Origin: Oribacterium sinus
Lineage (GTDB): Bacteria; Bacillota; Clostridia; Lachnospirales; Lachnospiraceae
Direction of reading: 5' to 3'
NCBI RefSeq assembly: GCF_014202695.1
Contig: NZ_JACHHH010000003.1
Coordinates: 124,001-188,000, forward strand
DNA: 64,000 nt
How positions within the stretch are numbered: the first letter of the stretch is position 1; every line of letters begins with the position of its first letter. The translations under genes were made by a program, and so were the position numbers. Under the pieces are notes generated by a model. The model worked only from the letters and a program-made list of their open reading frames with translations. It was not told the origin of the DNA and made no database searches. Of the stretch, positions 15,852 to 24,664 are shown piece after piece.

Positions 15852-18299
15852 TTACACCTCTTTTCGCACAGGTGGTCTGGTATCAAAGGCATGGAGCAGT
15901 TCTTCAAATACAGGGTGGAACTGTATCACACCGACACGACCATATAAATCACTGATAAGGCATTGCCCGTTTTCCAAATCACGCAATCGCTTCTGATTGT
16001 TTTCGTCCTCTGGGTCTACACCAAAAAAGGCTAAGGTCTTTTTAATCTCGTTAAGGTCAGTGGAACGAAATGCAAATTTTAAGCCGAGGTTATTTTTCAG
16101 TTTTTCATCTAAGAGGTCGTCTGTATTTTGGGTCACGAAATATACCCCAGCGTTCATAGCACGACCAGCCCGAACCAGCTTCATAGATAGTGTTTTTCCT
16201 TGTGCTACCTGTAAAAAGCTCCATGCTTCGTCTAAATCTACAATCTTGAAAATGCTTCGGTCTGTATGGATAAAGTCTAAAGCAAAGGTACTAATGACAA
16301 TCAGCATAGCAACGGATAAAAGCTCCATAGTGGTATATTCCTCAAAGGAAGTTTCCTTGTCGGGAAGTACCAAGTCCGCAACCTGTATAATGTTCAGTTG
16401 TTTTTCTAAGCTGATAGACTGCTCCACATAACCATTACTGAATAATAAATGTGCAAAGTCATAGTCTGTAAAACTTTCGATATGGTCGGCTATACTGGTA
16501 CTTAGTGGCGTATTCTCAACCCGTAATTCCTCAATCACTTTCATCAACCCTCGTACTTCACTATTGGTTACTGCACGAATGGCTTTTCTAAGGATTGGGA
16601 AGCGTTCCCCATCACGAGAGGAAATCCCCGTAAGGAATGTCAGAATATCAATAGCCAGTGATTCAGAATCTTTGGGATTTTTCATAATCACATAAGGGTC
16701 AAGTAAGCCTTTGTTTTTCTCATCAGAAGTCAGAGTGACGATATTGATTTCATGGGAAATCTCTGGCAAGGTTTCTTTCCATCTGCCACGTTCTGCTTTT
16801 GGGTCTACAATCACTGCTTGTGCCCCATAAAGCACCGCATAATAGACGATAAGGTTATTCGCAAAGGATTTACCACCACCCAGCGAACCAACAAAAGCCG
16901 ACGCTAACGCATTGGTTACTGAACCCTTAACCCCTTGACTGGCAAGAGCAGGTTTCAGATAGACATTGCGTCCAGTATCTAAGCTGTAGCCAACATAAAT
17001 CCCCTCATTTTCCCCCAGCATTTGAGTAGCACCAAAACCTAAACCAGCGAGGAAATCAGAGGTCACGTATTGAATATAATCATTCATATAACGCTTGCTG
17101 GCAGGTAAAAATTCTTCATGTAAGCCGAGCATATCCCCAAATGGTCGTACCAGTTTTACGCTTAAATCGTCATAAAAATCTTTCACTTCATTACAACGAC
17201 GTTTGAGTTCGTCAAGATCATTTGCTGATACCCTTACCACATAAGACAGCTTGTACATAGATTCCTTGCTTTGGTCTAAATTGGTTTCCAGCTCATTCAC
17301 ACTTTCCAGAGCTTCCGCCACATTGGAGCTGGTTTCATTATCACTTTGCCAAGCGTGGTTATCCAAGTCTTTCAGTTCTTTCTTTTTATTGCGGACAGTA
17401 GATAGGGCTTTACGATTCGCTACAATTTCCACATTCATTGACGTATCAATCGGGAATGTAAATTGCTGTTGCTGGTAGTAGAAGATTTCAGAGGACGGGA
17501 AGTCCAGTTCTCCGACAATGCTGTTAATGGTAAAGTAAGCTACATAGACGGTTTCATCTTCCTGCTGGATTTTCAAATATCGCTGTTTTTCTTCCACCAA
17601 ACAGCGAGTAGGCTTAATCAAGTCATAGTATTTAATCAGCGTTTCATTATCCAGCTTTTTCTTTGATAGATGGTACTCATACTCTTCATAGGCAGTGCCT
17701 GTCTGTCCGTAAAGGTGTTCAATCAGATAGCCGAAGTCGTCCTTATCTAACCTGCGGATTTTGAAACGACGAGAGATTTTATTTTCTAAGAGCTTTTCCA
17801 TCTTCTGAAAACGCAGGATTTCATCATTACTCATACTAACAAAATCGCCCATCAGCTTATGGTTCACATCATAGACAAAATCAGACAAAGCATTTTTTGC
17901 TTCAACGGTAAGACTTTTCATAGAAAACTCCTGATCGTTGAGAAGCAACTTAAAGCCGATAAAGAAACGGTAGTTCACTTGATTTTCGCCAATCATGGAT
18001 ATTAAAGCGTCTGTCTGTTGGTCGATTTTGTCATAGGCAACCGCTTTGAGCTTGCCAGTGACTTCATTTTTGGAACGCTCTTGTGCAGAACGTATGCTGG
18101 ATTCTGTACTGATTTGTAAAGCATGAATTTTGCCATCACGATTTTGTGCGATAAGCTGTCTGAAAGAATCATGCACTTGTATTTTCTGTTCTGGACTTAG
18201 AAATGAGTAATTGTAAGGAACAAGCTCATAGTAAGCATAACATTCCCCGTCTTTATTCCAGACGAGATTGTTTTCAATGTATTTAATTGGATATGCCAT
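15852..18299 (-). CDS. orf16: Tn916 Orf16, VirB4-like conjugation ATPase
   Basis: 815 residues from MAYPIKYIENNLVWNKDGE. The ATP-binding site GSLGGGKSFANNL lies near residue 460 and a Walker B/linking motif FKIVDLDEAWSFL near 665, with ITPase-like VTQNTDDLLD after it. VirB4 ATPases power substrate transfer and assembly of the channel. An in-frame extension to 18350 exists, but TTAGGAG before 18299 and the family length support the shorter form. It overlaps orf17 by 17 bases. Confidence 0.92.
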   Translation of the reverse strand: MAYPIKYIENNLVWNKDGECYAYYELVPYNYSFLSPEQKIQVHDSFRQLIAQNRDGKIHALQISTESSIRSAQERSKNEVTGKLKAVAYDKIDQQTDALISMIGENQVNYRFFIGFKLLLNDQEFSMKSLTVEAKNALSDFVYDVNHKLMGDFVSMSNDEILRFQKMEKLLENKISRRFKIRRLDKDDFGYLIEHLYGQTGTAYEEYEYHLSKKKLDNETLIKYYDLIKPTRCLVEEKQRYLKIQQEDETVYVAYFTINSIVGELDFPSSEIFYYQQQQFTFPIDTSMNVEIVANRKALSTVRNKKKELKDLDNHAWQSDNETSSNVAEALESVNELETNLDQSKESMYKLSYVVRVSANDLDELKRRCNEVKDFYDDLSVKLVRPFGDMLGLHEEFLPASKRYMNDYIQYVTSDFLAGLGFGATQMLGENEGIYVGYSLDTGRNVYLKPALASQGVKGSVTNALASAFVGSLGGGKSFANNLIVYYAVLYGAQAVIVDPKAERGRWKETLPEISHEINIVTLTSDEKNKGLLDPYVIMKNPKDSESLAIDILTFLTGISSRDGERFPILRKAIRAVTNSEVRGLMKVIEELRVENTPLSTSIADHIESFTDYDFAHLLFSNGYVEQSISLEKQLNIIQVADLVLPDKETSFEEYTTMELLSVAMLIVISTFALDFIHTDRSIFKIVDLDEAWSFLQVAQGKTLSMKLVRAGRAMNAGVYFVTQNTDDLLDEKLKNNLGLKFAFRSTDLNEIKKTLAFFGVDPEDENNQKRLRDLENGQCLISDLYGRVGVIQFHPVFEELLHAFDTRPPVRKEV

Positions 18300-18789
18300 A
18301 AAATTCACTCCTAACTGCTGTAATGGCTTCTTGTGGCTGGTTTCTGCCAAGCGTTACTTTTTTTCCTGCATAGGTCAGCTTTGGTCGCAGTGCATAAGCA
18401 ATGACAGACTTCAAAAATCCATAAGGCTTTTTACCATCAAAAGTTTTTGTAGACATAAACCATGTGAAAGCCACAGGAATCCCAAAGTATTTGAGAAATG
18501 CTCCCTCTATCATGGAAAGAGGGGGCAAGTTGCCAAGTATCATCACTGCAAAGAGTGACACGACAAACCATGTCATTTGCGTAAAGGTTATGGGAAACGG
18601 AAGTCTAAAATCATTGATAGAATACAGTACCTTTTCCACAGACCAGATACTGGTATAGCTTCGTATTTTCTTCATGTAATCAATCCTTTCATAAAAAATA
18701 GGGGTAGCTGATTGAGCCACCCCGTAAAATAGAAAATCTGCCAGTAGTAATGTACCGACAGATTTAATAGACGATTTCAAAAATCCCAT
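18283..18789 (-). CDS. orf17: Tn916 Orf17, TcpE-family conjugation protein
   Basis: 168 residues as drawn, with two membrane segments in the middle (TWFVVSLFAVMILGNL, then FGIPVAFTWFMS) and the TcpE-type conserved start KKIRSYTSIWSVEKVLYSIND. That conserved part begins at an internal ATG at 18675 with AAAGGA upstream, so a shorter product is quite possible. The longer form overlaps orf18 by 26 bases. Confidence 0.82.
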   Translation of the reverse strand: MGFLKSSIKSVGTLLLADFLFYGVAQSATPIFYERIDYMKKIRSYTSIWSVEKVLYSINDFRLPFPITFTQMTWFVVSLFAVMILGNLPPLSMIEGAFLKYFGIPVAFTWFMSTKTFDGKKPYGFLKSVIAYALRPKLTYAGKKVTLGRNQPQEAITAVRSEFYGISN

Positions 18790-19261
18790 GATTGGTTGAG
18801 ATAAACGTTCCTGAAAGGTCTAAATCCCGACCATAGGCTTGATAATCAATATAGTTTTGAAGACTAGCTGGTACTTCGCCTAAAGCACCCGTTTCTTCAA
18901 TGTAGTAGCGTGCCACGTCATACATATCATCACAATCGGAATGAATGATAATATCCTCTTGATGTTCGCTTAGTTCTTCAATGCTTGAAAAATGAGTGAG
19001 CAGAGCAGATAGCTCCGATTGTAATTCTTCGGGTAATTCCGATACCATTTCCCATAGTCGATTGAGTTCGCCAATGGAAGTGTATTCGTCAACCGTAAAG
19101 GGTAACTCGTAGTCATGAATGGCGTATTCCTCATATTCATCATTCAAGCCGATTTTCTCTTTGACTTCCTCAAAGTCAATGGGAAAGGTAAACCACGCAC
19201 CGACCAATTCGCCCTCATTGTATTTGCCTAAATTCGCAATATAGACTTGCATATCGTCCAT
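18764..19261 (-). CDS. ardA: Tn916 Orf18, ArdA antirestriction protein
   Basis: 165 residues, very acidic, with the DNA-mimicking fold of ArdA. It carries the antirestriction signature LPEELQSELSALLTHFSS and ends GTFISTNHGIFEIVY. ArdA blocks type I restriction-modification enzymes as the element enters a new cell. Length and sequence match Tn916 Orf18. Confidence 0.93.
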   Translation of the reverse strand: MDDMQVYIANLGKYNEGELVGAWFTFPIDFEEVKEKIGLNDEYEEYAIHDYELPFTVDEYTSIGELNRLWEMVSELPEELQSELSALLTHFSSIEELSEHQEDIIIHSDCDDMYDVARYYIEETGALGEVPASLQNYIDYQAYGRDLDLSGTFISTNHGIFEIVY

Positions 19262-19377
19262 ATATTCACGTCCTTTCTTTGTAGAGATTCAAAAATCCCT
19301 ACCGCACTTCGTTTGGTGTACCATTCCTTTGCGGAACATAAGAAAACCACTTATATTCCACAAAAGAACGGTTTTAT

Positions 19378-19599
19378 TTAAGCACCAATAATGCGATTGA
19401 ATAGCTCTAGTAAAATGTCTTTTACTCCAGCAGCGTTGAAGACTAAGCCAACCGCAATAATCGCAATAATTAAAAAGCCAATCAGTTTGCTAAACTCACG
19501 CTTGAAGCCAAGATACAAGCCAATCACAACGATTGCTAAAAGCACCAGTGATTGAGCGTTTGATAGAAACCAGTTATAAAGGTTTTGTCCAAAATTCAT
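19378..19599 (-). CDS. orf19: Tn916 Orf19 small membrane protein
   Basis: 73 residues with two predicted membrane helices (LVLLAIVVIGLYLGF and LIGFLIIAIIAVGLVF). It matches Tn916 Orf19, of unknown detailed role in the transfer channel. This is the last recognisable transfer gene; normal neighbours orf20 (relaxase) onward are missing. Confidence 0.88.
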   Translation of the reverse strand: MNFGQNLYNWFLSNAQSLVLLAIVVIGLYLGFKREFSKLIGFLIIAIIAVGLVFNAAGVKDILLELFNRIIGA

Positions 19600-19651
19600 A
19601 AAAATGTTCTCCTCTCTATATTCAATGAATTTGTATTTGAGTTATTTTTTT

Positions 19652-21091
19652 GGGGTATACACTTTCTGGTATGGATAGAGATTCCATGCCAGATTTTTTT
19701 ATACAAAAAAGAGGACATTTGCTGTCCCCTCGTTATACAATCAATTCACCACAAAAATCATGAAAGAAGGTTAAACAAATGTCCCATAATGATTCTATCC
19801 TAAATATTCTTGGAATTAAAGATAAAAATATTAAAATTATTTCTGTTGAAGAAGCTGAACACAACAACGATTCTGTTAAAGAGTATATAACGCTAATAAC
19901 AGCTACTCTTTCTTATCCGATTAATCGTTGTCGTAACTGTGGCTTTCCCACAGTTAATAAGGATGGCTTTCGCAAAACTCATGTACGACTGGCAAGTTTA
20001 AATGGGAGAAGATATGAACTAGAGCTTCGTAAACAACGCTATAAATGTAAATCATGCCATACTACTTTTGGTGCTATTACTAATTTAACCAAAGAAAATC
20101 AAACCTTATCCAGTGATCTCAAAAATCAAATCATGCTTTTAGCTCGTAAAGGCTTATCTGGTCAGCTTATTGCTGAAATGTGTCACTGCTCTCCTAGCAG
20201 TGTTCGTCGAACAATCTTAGAGCGCATGGAACCACACTATCGTGTGGCTAAGTTGCCTAAGCATCTATGTTTTGACGAGTTTCGTTCAATTAAGTCTGTG
20301 ATGTCCTTTATCTGTTGTGACGCTGAAACCCACCAAATTGTCACAAAGTTACAGGATCGTCTATCACCTACCATTGTTGATTATTTTGAAAGTCGTTATT
20401 CAAAAGCCGAACGCGAATGCGTTCAATCAGTTGTAATTGATTTAAATGCTCAATATCAAAGTTTTATCTATCGCCTTTTCCCTAATGCCAATATCATTAT
20501 TGATCGCTTCCACCTTGTACAATTAGCTGGTCGCGCTTTGGACAATTGTCGTATCTCTATCCTAAAGCAACTTGATAAACAGAGCCAAGAATATAAAATT
20601 ATGAAGTCACATTGGAAGCTATTCCATAAAAAAGCTGAAGATCTTCACCCTGAAGAAGTAGTTTTTCTTCGCGGCGTTAAACAATATATGACTCGCCAAA
20701 ATGCTGTTGATCTCATTACTAGTAAATTTTCCAAGTTCGCTGAAGTATACCAAACTTACCAAGATATCACGAAAGCCCTAAACGAGCGCAATAGTGAATT
20801 ACTAGAGTCAACCATCTTAGACTACCAAAAAACCAATACAGAAATGGATACTGCTATTCAAACCCTTCGTCAAAACAGAAAATATGTCTTAAATAGCGCT
20901 AAATTTGAATACTCTAATGGTCCTTTAGAAGGCATCAATCGCAAAATCAAAACCCTAAAACGAACTTGTTATGGTTTTGCCAATCAAAAATTTTTCTTTT
21001 TAAGAATCGATTGTATTTTTTCGTAAAAAAATACCCCCTACATTTTCGTAGGAAGTATTTTTAGTCAACCATACCAGTTGACAGATATCCC
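19652..21091 (+). mobile_element. ISL3-family insertion sequence
   Basis: The ends carry imperfect 23-bp inverted repeats: 19652-19674 (GGGGTAT...CTGGTATGG) and 21069-21091 read on the other strand (GGGATAT...CTGGTATGG). They enclose one transposase. The 8 bases flanking each side differ, so there is no target duplication, which suggests that DNA next to the element was deleted or recombined after insertion. Confidence 0.7.
19779..21026 (+). CDS. ISL3-family transposase
   Basis: 415 residues. The N-terminal zinc finger (CRNCGFPTV, then YKCKSCHTTFG), a helix-turn-helix (LIAEMCHCSPSSVRRTI) and the DDE domain (CFDEFRSIKS, VVIDLNAQYQSFI, DRFHLVQLAGRAL, and the glutamate in SNGPLEGINRKIK) are all visible and in frame, so it is probably active. 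It is transcribed rightward, against the orf19 operon. Confidence 0.92.
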   Translation: MSHNDSILNILGIKDKNIKIISVEEAEHNNDSVKEYITLITATLSYPINRCRNCGFPTVNKDGFRKTHVRLASLNGRRYELELRKQRYKCKSCHTTFGAITNLTKENQTLSSDLKNQIMLLARKGLSGQLIAEMCHCSPSSVRRTILERMEPHYRVAKLPKHLCFDEFRSIKSVMSFICCDAETHQIVTKLQDRLSPTIVDYFESRYSKAERECVQSVVIDLNAQYQSFIYRLFPNANIIIDRFHLVQLAGRALDNCRISILKQLDKQSQEYKIMKSHWKLFHKKAEDLHPEEVVFLRGVKQYMTRQNAVDLITSKFSKFAEVYQTYQDITKALNERNSELLESTILDYQKTNTEMDTAIQTLRQNRKYVLNSAKFEYSNGPLEGINRKIKTLKRTCYGFANQKFFFLRIDCIFS

Positions 21092-21112
21092 ACTTAGGAC
21101 ATTTTCCTACAA

Positions 21113-21183
21113 GGGGTCCCGAGCGCTTAGTGGGAATTTGTACCCCTTATCGATACAAATTCCCCGTAGGCGCTAGGGACCTC
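21113..21183. repeat. Palindromic pair of Tn917-type terminal repeats
   Basis: GGGGTCCCGAGCGCTTAGTG... and its imperfect reverse complement (...CGCTAGGGACCTC), 30-bp arms around ATCGATA-like centre. This is the terminal repeat and adjacent res-side sequence of the Tn3-family element Tn917, which normally carries erm(B). No Tn917 transposase or resolvase gene is present, so it is a scar. Confidence 0.65.
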
Positions 21184-21278
21184 TTTAGCTTCTTGGAAGC
21201 TGTCAGTAGTATATCTAATAATTTATCTCCATTCCCTTTAGTAACGTGTAACTTTCCAAATTTAAAAAAGCGACTCAT
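21147..21278 (-). CDS. Small conserved ORF downstream of erm(B) (orf3)
   Basis: 43 residues starting MSRFFKFGKLHVTKGNGDK. Its ribosome site GGGAGG lies within the last codons of erm(B), so translation is coupled. The same small frame (132 bp) follows erm(B) on pAMbeta1-type plasmids and Tn1545-like elements. The function is unknown; the 3' part runs into the Tn917-end palindrome. Confidence 0.6.
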   Translation of the reverse strand: MSRFFKFGKLHVTKGNGDKLLDILLTASKKLKRSLAPTGNLYR

Positions 21279-21282
21279 AGAA

Positions 21283-22020
21283 TTATTTCCTCCCGTTAAA
21301 TAATAGATAACTATTAAAAATAGACAATACTTGCTCATAAGTAATGGTACTTAAATTGTTTACTTTGGCGTGTTTCATTGCTTGATGAAACTGATTTTTA
21401 GTAAACAGTTGACGATATTCTCGATTGACCCATTTTGAAACAAAGTACGTATATAGCTTCCAATATTTATCTGGAACATCTGTGGTATGGCGGGTAAGTT
21501 TTATTAAGACACTGTTTACTTTTGGTTTAGGATGAAAGCATTCCGCTGGCAGCTTAAGCAATTGCTGAATCGAGACTTGAGTGTGCAAGAGCAACTCTAG
21601 TGTTCGGTGAATATCCAAGGTACGCTTGTAGAATCCTTCTTCAACAATCAGATAGATGTCAGACGCACGGCTTTCAAAAACCACATTTTTAATAATTTGT
21701 GTGCTTAAATGGTAAGGAATATTCCCAACAATTTTATACCTCTGTTTGTTAGGGAATTGAAACTGTAGAATATCTTGGTGAATTAAAGTGACACGAGTAT
21801 TCAGTTTTAATTTTTCTGACGATAAGTTGAATAGATGACTGTCTAATTCAATAGACGTTACCTGTTTACTTATTTTAGCCAGTTTCGTCGTTAAATGCCC
21901 TTTACCTGTTCCAATTTCGTAAACGGTATCGGTTTCTTTTAAATTCAATTGTTTTATTATTTGGTTGAGTACTTTTTCACTCGTTAAAAAGTTTTGAGAA
22001 TATTTTATATTTTTGTTCAT
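21283..22020 (-). CDS. erm(B): 23S rRNA adenine N6-methyltransferase Erm(B)
   Basis: 245 residues, the full family length. It dimethylates A2058 of 23S rRNA, giving macrolide-lincosamide-streptogramin B resistance. The SAM-binding motif [15 protein letters not shown] and the catalytic [10 protein letters not shown] motif are intact. GGAGAG precedes the ATG. The leader peptide is complete, so expression should be inducible by translational attenuation. Confidence 0.98.
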   Translation of the reverse strand: MNKNIKYSQNFLTSEKVLNQIIKQLNLKETDTVYEIGTGKGHLTTKLAKISKQVTSIELDSHLFNLSSEKLKLNTRVTLIHQDILQFQFPNKQRYKIVGNIPYHLSTQIIKNVVFESRASDIYLIVEEGFYKRTLDIHRTLELLLHTQVSIQQLLKLPAECFHPKPKVNSVLIKLTRHTTDVPDKYWKLYTYFVSKWVNREYRQLFTKNQFHQAMKHAKVNNLSTITYEQVLSIFNSYLLFNGRK

Positions 22021-22144
22021 GTAATCTCTCCTGAAGTGATTACATCTGTAAATAAATACAGAAGTTAAACGATTTGTTTGTAATTTTAGTTATCTGTTTA
22101 AAAAGTCATAAGATTAGTCACTGGTAGGAATTAATCTAACGTAT

Positions 22145-22228
22145 TTATTTATCTGCGTAATCACTGTTTTTAGTCTGTTTCAAAACAGTAGATGTTTTAT
22201 CTACATTACGCATTTGGAATACCAACAT
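22145..22228 (-). CDS. ermBL: erm(B) leader peptide
   Basis: 27 codons, MLVFQMRNVDKTSTVLK and ending NSDYADK, identical to the known ErmBL as I recall it. Erythromycin stalls the ribosome at codon 10 (the VD site), which refolds the following mRNA and frees the erm(B) start. No deletion or stop is seen in the leader or the 124-base spacer. Confidence 0.92.
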   Translation of the reverse strand: MLVFQMRNVDKTSTVLKQTKNSDYADK

Positions 22229-22248
22229 GACGAATCCCTCCTTCTTAA

Positions 22249-22518
22249 TTACAAATTTTTAGCATCTAATTTAACTTCAATTCCTATTATACACAAAATT
22301 TTAAGATACTGCACTATCAACACACTCTTAAGTTTGCTTCTAAGTCTTATTTCCATAACTTCTTTTACGTTTCCGCCATTCTTTGCTGTTTCGATTTTTA
22401 TGATATGGTGCAAGTCAGCACGAACACGAACCGTCTTATCTCCCATTATATCTTTTTTTGCACTGATTGGTGTATCATTTCGTTTTTCTTTTTGTGCGCC
22501 TAAATTTCCCACAATCAC
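22249..22518 (-). pseudogene. Omega transcriptional repressor, truncated and fused to foreign tail
   Basis: The first 55 residues match Omega of streptococcal/enterococcal plasmid pSM19035 (VGNLGAQKEKRNDTPI, DKTVRVRADLHHIIKIE). Omega is a ribbon-helix-helix repressor of the copy-control and epsilon-zeta genes. After KEVM the frame continues into unrelated sequence (EIRLRSKLKSVLIVQY...), so helix alpha-B is lost. DNA-binding residues are kept but dimerisation is probably damaged. Start is GTG. Confidence 0.8.
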
Positions 22519-22560
22519 TCACTTCTTTCTATTTCTTCTTATTCTTATTTTATCATCAAC

Positions 22561-22616
22561 AATCACAAATCACTTGTGATTTGTGATAAGTGATTTGTGA
22601 TAAGTGATTTGTGATT
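22561..22616. promoter_or_regulatory. Eight contiguous Omega-binding heptads
   Basis: AATCACA, AATCACT, then six reverse units (TGTGATT, TGTGATA, AGTGATT, TGTGATA, AGTGATT, TGTGATT) packed without spacers. These fit the Omega consensus 5'-WATCACW. They lie directly upstream of the omega fragment and mark its own promoter/operator. Confidence 0.88.
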
Positions 22617-22620
22617 AATA

Positions 22621-22650
22621 TATAAAAGCCCTCTTTAAAGGGCTTTTATA
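22621..22650. terminator. Hairpin between WYL regulator remnant and omega operator
   Basis: TATAAAAGCCC and GGGCTTTTATA form a perfect 11-bp stem with T-rich flanks. It can stop transcription from either side. Confidence 0.7.
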
Positions 22651-22673
22651 TTTATTTTGAGAAAGATATAAAA

Positions 22674-23420
22674 TCAATATATCCCTTTTCCCCAATTTTT
22701 ACAACGGCATTGTAGGGCATATAGTTTTTTATATGAAAGCATTTGTTTTAATATTTGTTCCAAAGAGCCATCATGGCTTTGACAGAGCTCTTCTTCTATG
22801 CAAATGCTTTTAATCCGATCCACACGAAAATTCCTATATTCATTTCTTAGCCTGCAAAACCGATTAAGTACCAGTTCTGTTCATAAAACCCCAGTGATAT
22901 AGGCTCTATCATTCTGCTTTCCGGTTCTTGCCCTCCTGATGCAGGATATTGAATTGATATTACCCTTTTATTGCAGATTGCAGTCTGAATTGCTGCAATA
23001 ACGTTATCCGCCAATGTATTTTTCTGTCCAGATGTGCTGTACACGTTAATACTGTTCTCCAACTCCTGTGCATAGTTTTTTTCACCATGCTTCAAAATAG
23101 ATTTGATTTTATACATAGCTGAATCAAAATCCTTTATAAATGATTCATCTCCATGGCAATTTAAAAATTTCCCTGCTGTAATCAATGCACCCACTTCCGC
23201 CGCTGTAAACATTACCGGCGGAAGTAGGAAGCCCTCTACAAGAAAATATCCTTTTCCGGCCTCAGATCCAATTGGTATTCCGGCTTCTTCAAGTGTCCGG
23301 ATATCTCTGTAAACTGTCCTTAAGCTTATATTAAATCGCTGTGCAATTTCTTTGGCAGGAATTATTTTTTTTTGATTGCAGCTGAATAAGAATAGAGGTT
23401 ACTCTGTTAATCCTGTTCAA
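22674..23420 (-). pseudogene. YafY-type HTH/WYL-domain regulator with two frameshifts
   Basis: Joined across frames, the product starts LNRVTSILIQLQSKK from a TTG after GAGGAGG, continues with a DeoR-like HTH (IPAKEIAQRFNISLRTVYRDI) and the WYL domain (EQNWYLIGF), and ends GKGIY at 22674. Frameshift one is in an A9 run at 23365-23373; frameshift two is a missing T after ATCGG at about 22855. Either it is a dead regulator or both changes are homopolymer sequencing errors. WYL regulators sense ligands or nucleic acids. It is not a usual part of Tn916, erm(B) or aph segments. Confidence 0.7.
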
Positions 23421-23695
23421 ATTTTATTCCTCCTCTGTGACTTCCATAAAAAGTATATCCTATGCGTTCTTAAGCTAGCTGCTGTTAGTGCTTCTCATTG
23501 CACCCTGGTTATAAAAGCCATACTCACAAACCTCTTCACCAAAACTCTTTACATCTCTAATATAGAACTCTATCTAGCGAACTTTTAGAAAAGATATAAA
23601 ACATCAGAGTATGGACAGTTGCGGATGTACTTCAGAAAAGATTAGATGTCTAAAAAGCTTGTAGTTAAAGCTTTTTAGACATCTAAATCTAGGTA
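23421..23695. other. Gap between WYL remnant and aph(3')-IIIa
   Basis: No gene apart from the aph terminator. It probably includes the recombination point between two accessory segments. Confidence 0.4.
23645..23685 (-). terminator. Terminator of aph(3')-IIIa
   Basis: AGATGTCTAAAAAGCTT and AAGCTTTTTAGACATCT are perfect 17-bp arms around a 7-base loop, placed just after the aph stop codon. Confidence 0.85.
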
Positions 23696-24490
23696 CTAAA
23701 ACAATTCATCCAGTAAAATATAATATTTTATTTTCTCCCAATCAGGCTTGATCCCCAGTAAGTCAAAAAATAGCTCGACATACTGTTCTTCCCCGATATC
23801 CTCCCTGATCGACCGGACGCAGAAGGCAATGTCATACCACTTGTCCGCCCTGCCGCTTCTCCCAAGATCAATAAAGCCACTTACTTTGCCATCTTTCACA
23901 AAGATGTTGCTGTCTCCCAGGTCGCCGTGGGAAAAGACAAGTTCCTCTTCGGGCTTTTCCGTCTTTAAAAAATCATACAGCTCGCGCGGATCTTTAAATG
24001 GAGTGTCTTCTTCCCAGTTTTCGCAATCCACATCGGCCAGATCGTTATTCAGTAAGTAATCCAATTCGGCTAAGCGGCTGTCTAAGCTATTCGTATAGGG
24101 ACAATCCGATATGTCGATGGAGTGAAAGAGCCTGATGCACTCCGCATACAGCTCGATAATCTTTTCAGGGCTTTGTTCATCTTCATACTCTTCCGAGCAA
24201 AGGACGCCATCGGCCTCACTCATGAGCAGATTGCTCCAGCCATCATGCCGTTCAAAGTGCAGGACCTTTGGAACAGGCAGCTTTCCTTCCAGCCATAGCA
24301 TCATGTCCTTTTCCCGTTCCACATCATAGGTGGTCCCTTTATACCGGCTGTCCGTCATTTTTAAATATAGGTTTTCATTTTCTCCCACCAGCTTATATAC
24401 CTTAGCAGGAGACATTCCTTCCGTATCTTTTACGCAGCGGTATTTTTCGATCAGTTTTTTCAATTCCGGTGATATTCTCATTTTAGCCAT
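23696..24490 (-). CDS. aph(3')-IIIa: Aminoglycoside 3'-phosphotransferase APH(3')-IIIa
   Basis: 264 residues, intact. It phosphorylates kanamycin, neomycin and relatives. The kinase-like catalytic segments FSHGDLGDSNIFVKDGK (catalytic Asp and Asn) and SGFIDLGRSG are present. The usual partners aadE and sat4 are absent, so only the last cassette of the aadE-sat4-aphA-3 cluster was acquired or kept. The gene is well known in Tn1545-like elements and enterococcal plasmids. Confidence 0.98.
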   Translation of the reverse strand: MAKMRISPELKKLIEKYRCVKDTEGMSPAKVYKLVGENENLYLKMTDSRYKGTTYDVEREKDMMLWLEGKLPVPKVLHFERHDGWSNLLMSEADGVLCSEEYEDEQSPEKIIELYAECIRLFHSIDISDCPYTNSLDSRLAELDYLLNNDLADVDCENWEEDTPFKDPRELYDFLKTEKPEEELVFSHGDLGDSNIFVKDGKVSGFIDLGRSGRADKWYDIAFCVRSIREDIGEEQYVELFFDLLGIKPDWEKIKYYILLDELF

Positions 24491-24520
24491 TTATTATTTC
24501 CTTCCTCTTTTCTACAGTAT

Positions 24521-24664
24521 TTAAAGATACCCCAAGAAGCTAATTATAACAAGACGAACTCCAATTAAGCCAATTGCGGTAGACCACGCCTGCCCCAATT
24601 CTTTTCGTGTAGGCGGTAAGTTTCTTATATATTCATCGAACGGATCCTTTTTTATATCCTTCAT
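24521..24664 (-). CDS. Small ORF upstream of aph(3')-IIIa
   Basis: 47 residues starting MKDIKKDPFDEYIRNLPPTR, with a charged N-terminal half and a hydrophobic end (TAIGLIGVRLVIISFLGYL), possibly one membrane helix. A strong GGAGGAGG precedes the ATG pair, and it stops 30 bases before aph. I do not recognise the family. It may be part of the aph transfer segment or a translated leader. Confidence 0.5.
   Translation of the reverse strand: MKDIKKDPFDEYIRNLPPTRKELGQAWSTAIGLIGVRLVIISFLGYL

Noticed and set aside
22214..22579. 121-codon plus-strand ORF
   Set aside because: Antisense to the Omega gene and the erm(B) leader, which are well recognised.
22561..22616. Possible CRISPR or satellite repeat
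   Set aside because: Units are 7 bases without spacers and match Omega operator heptads.
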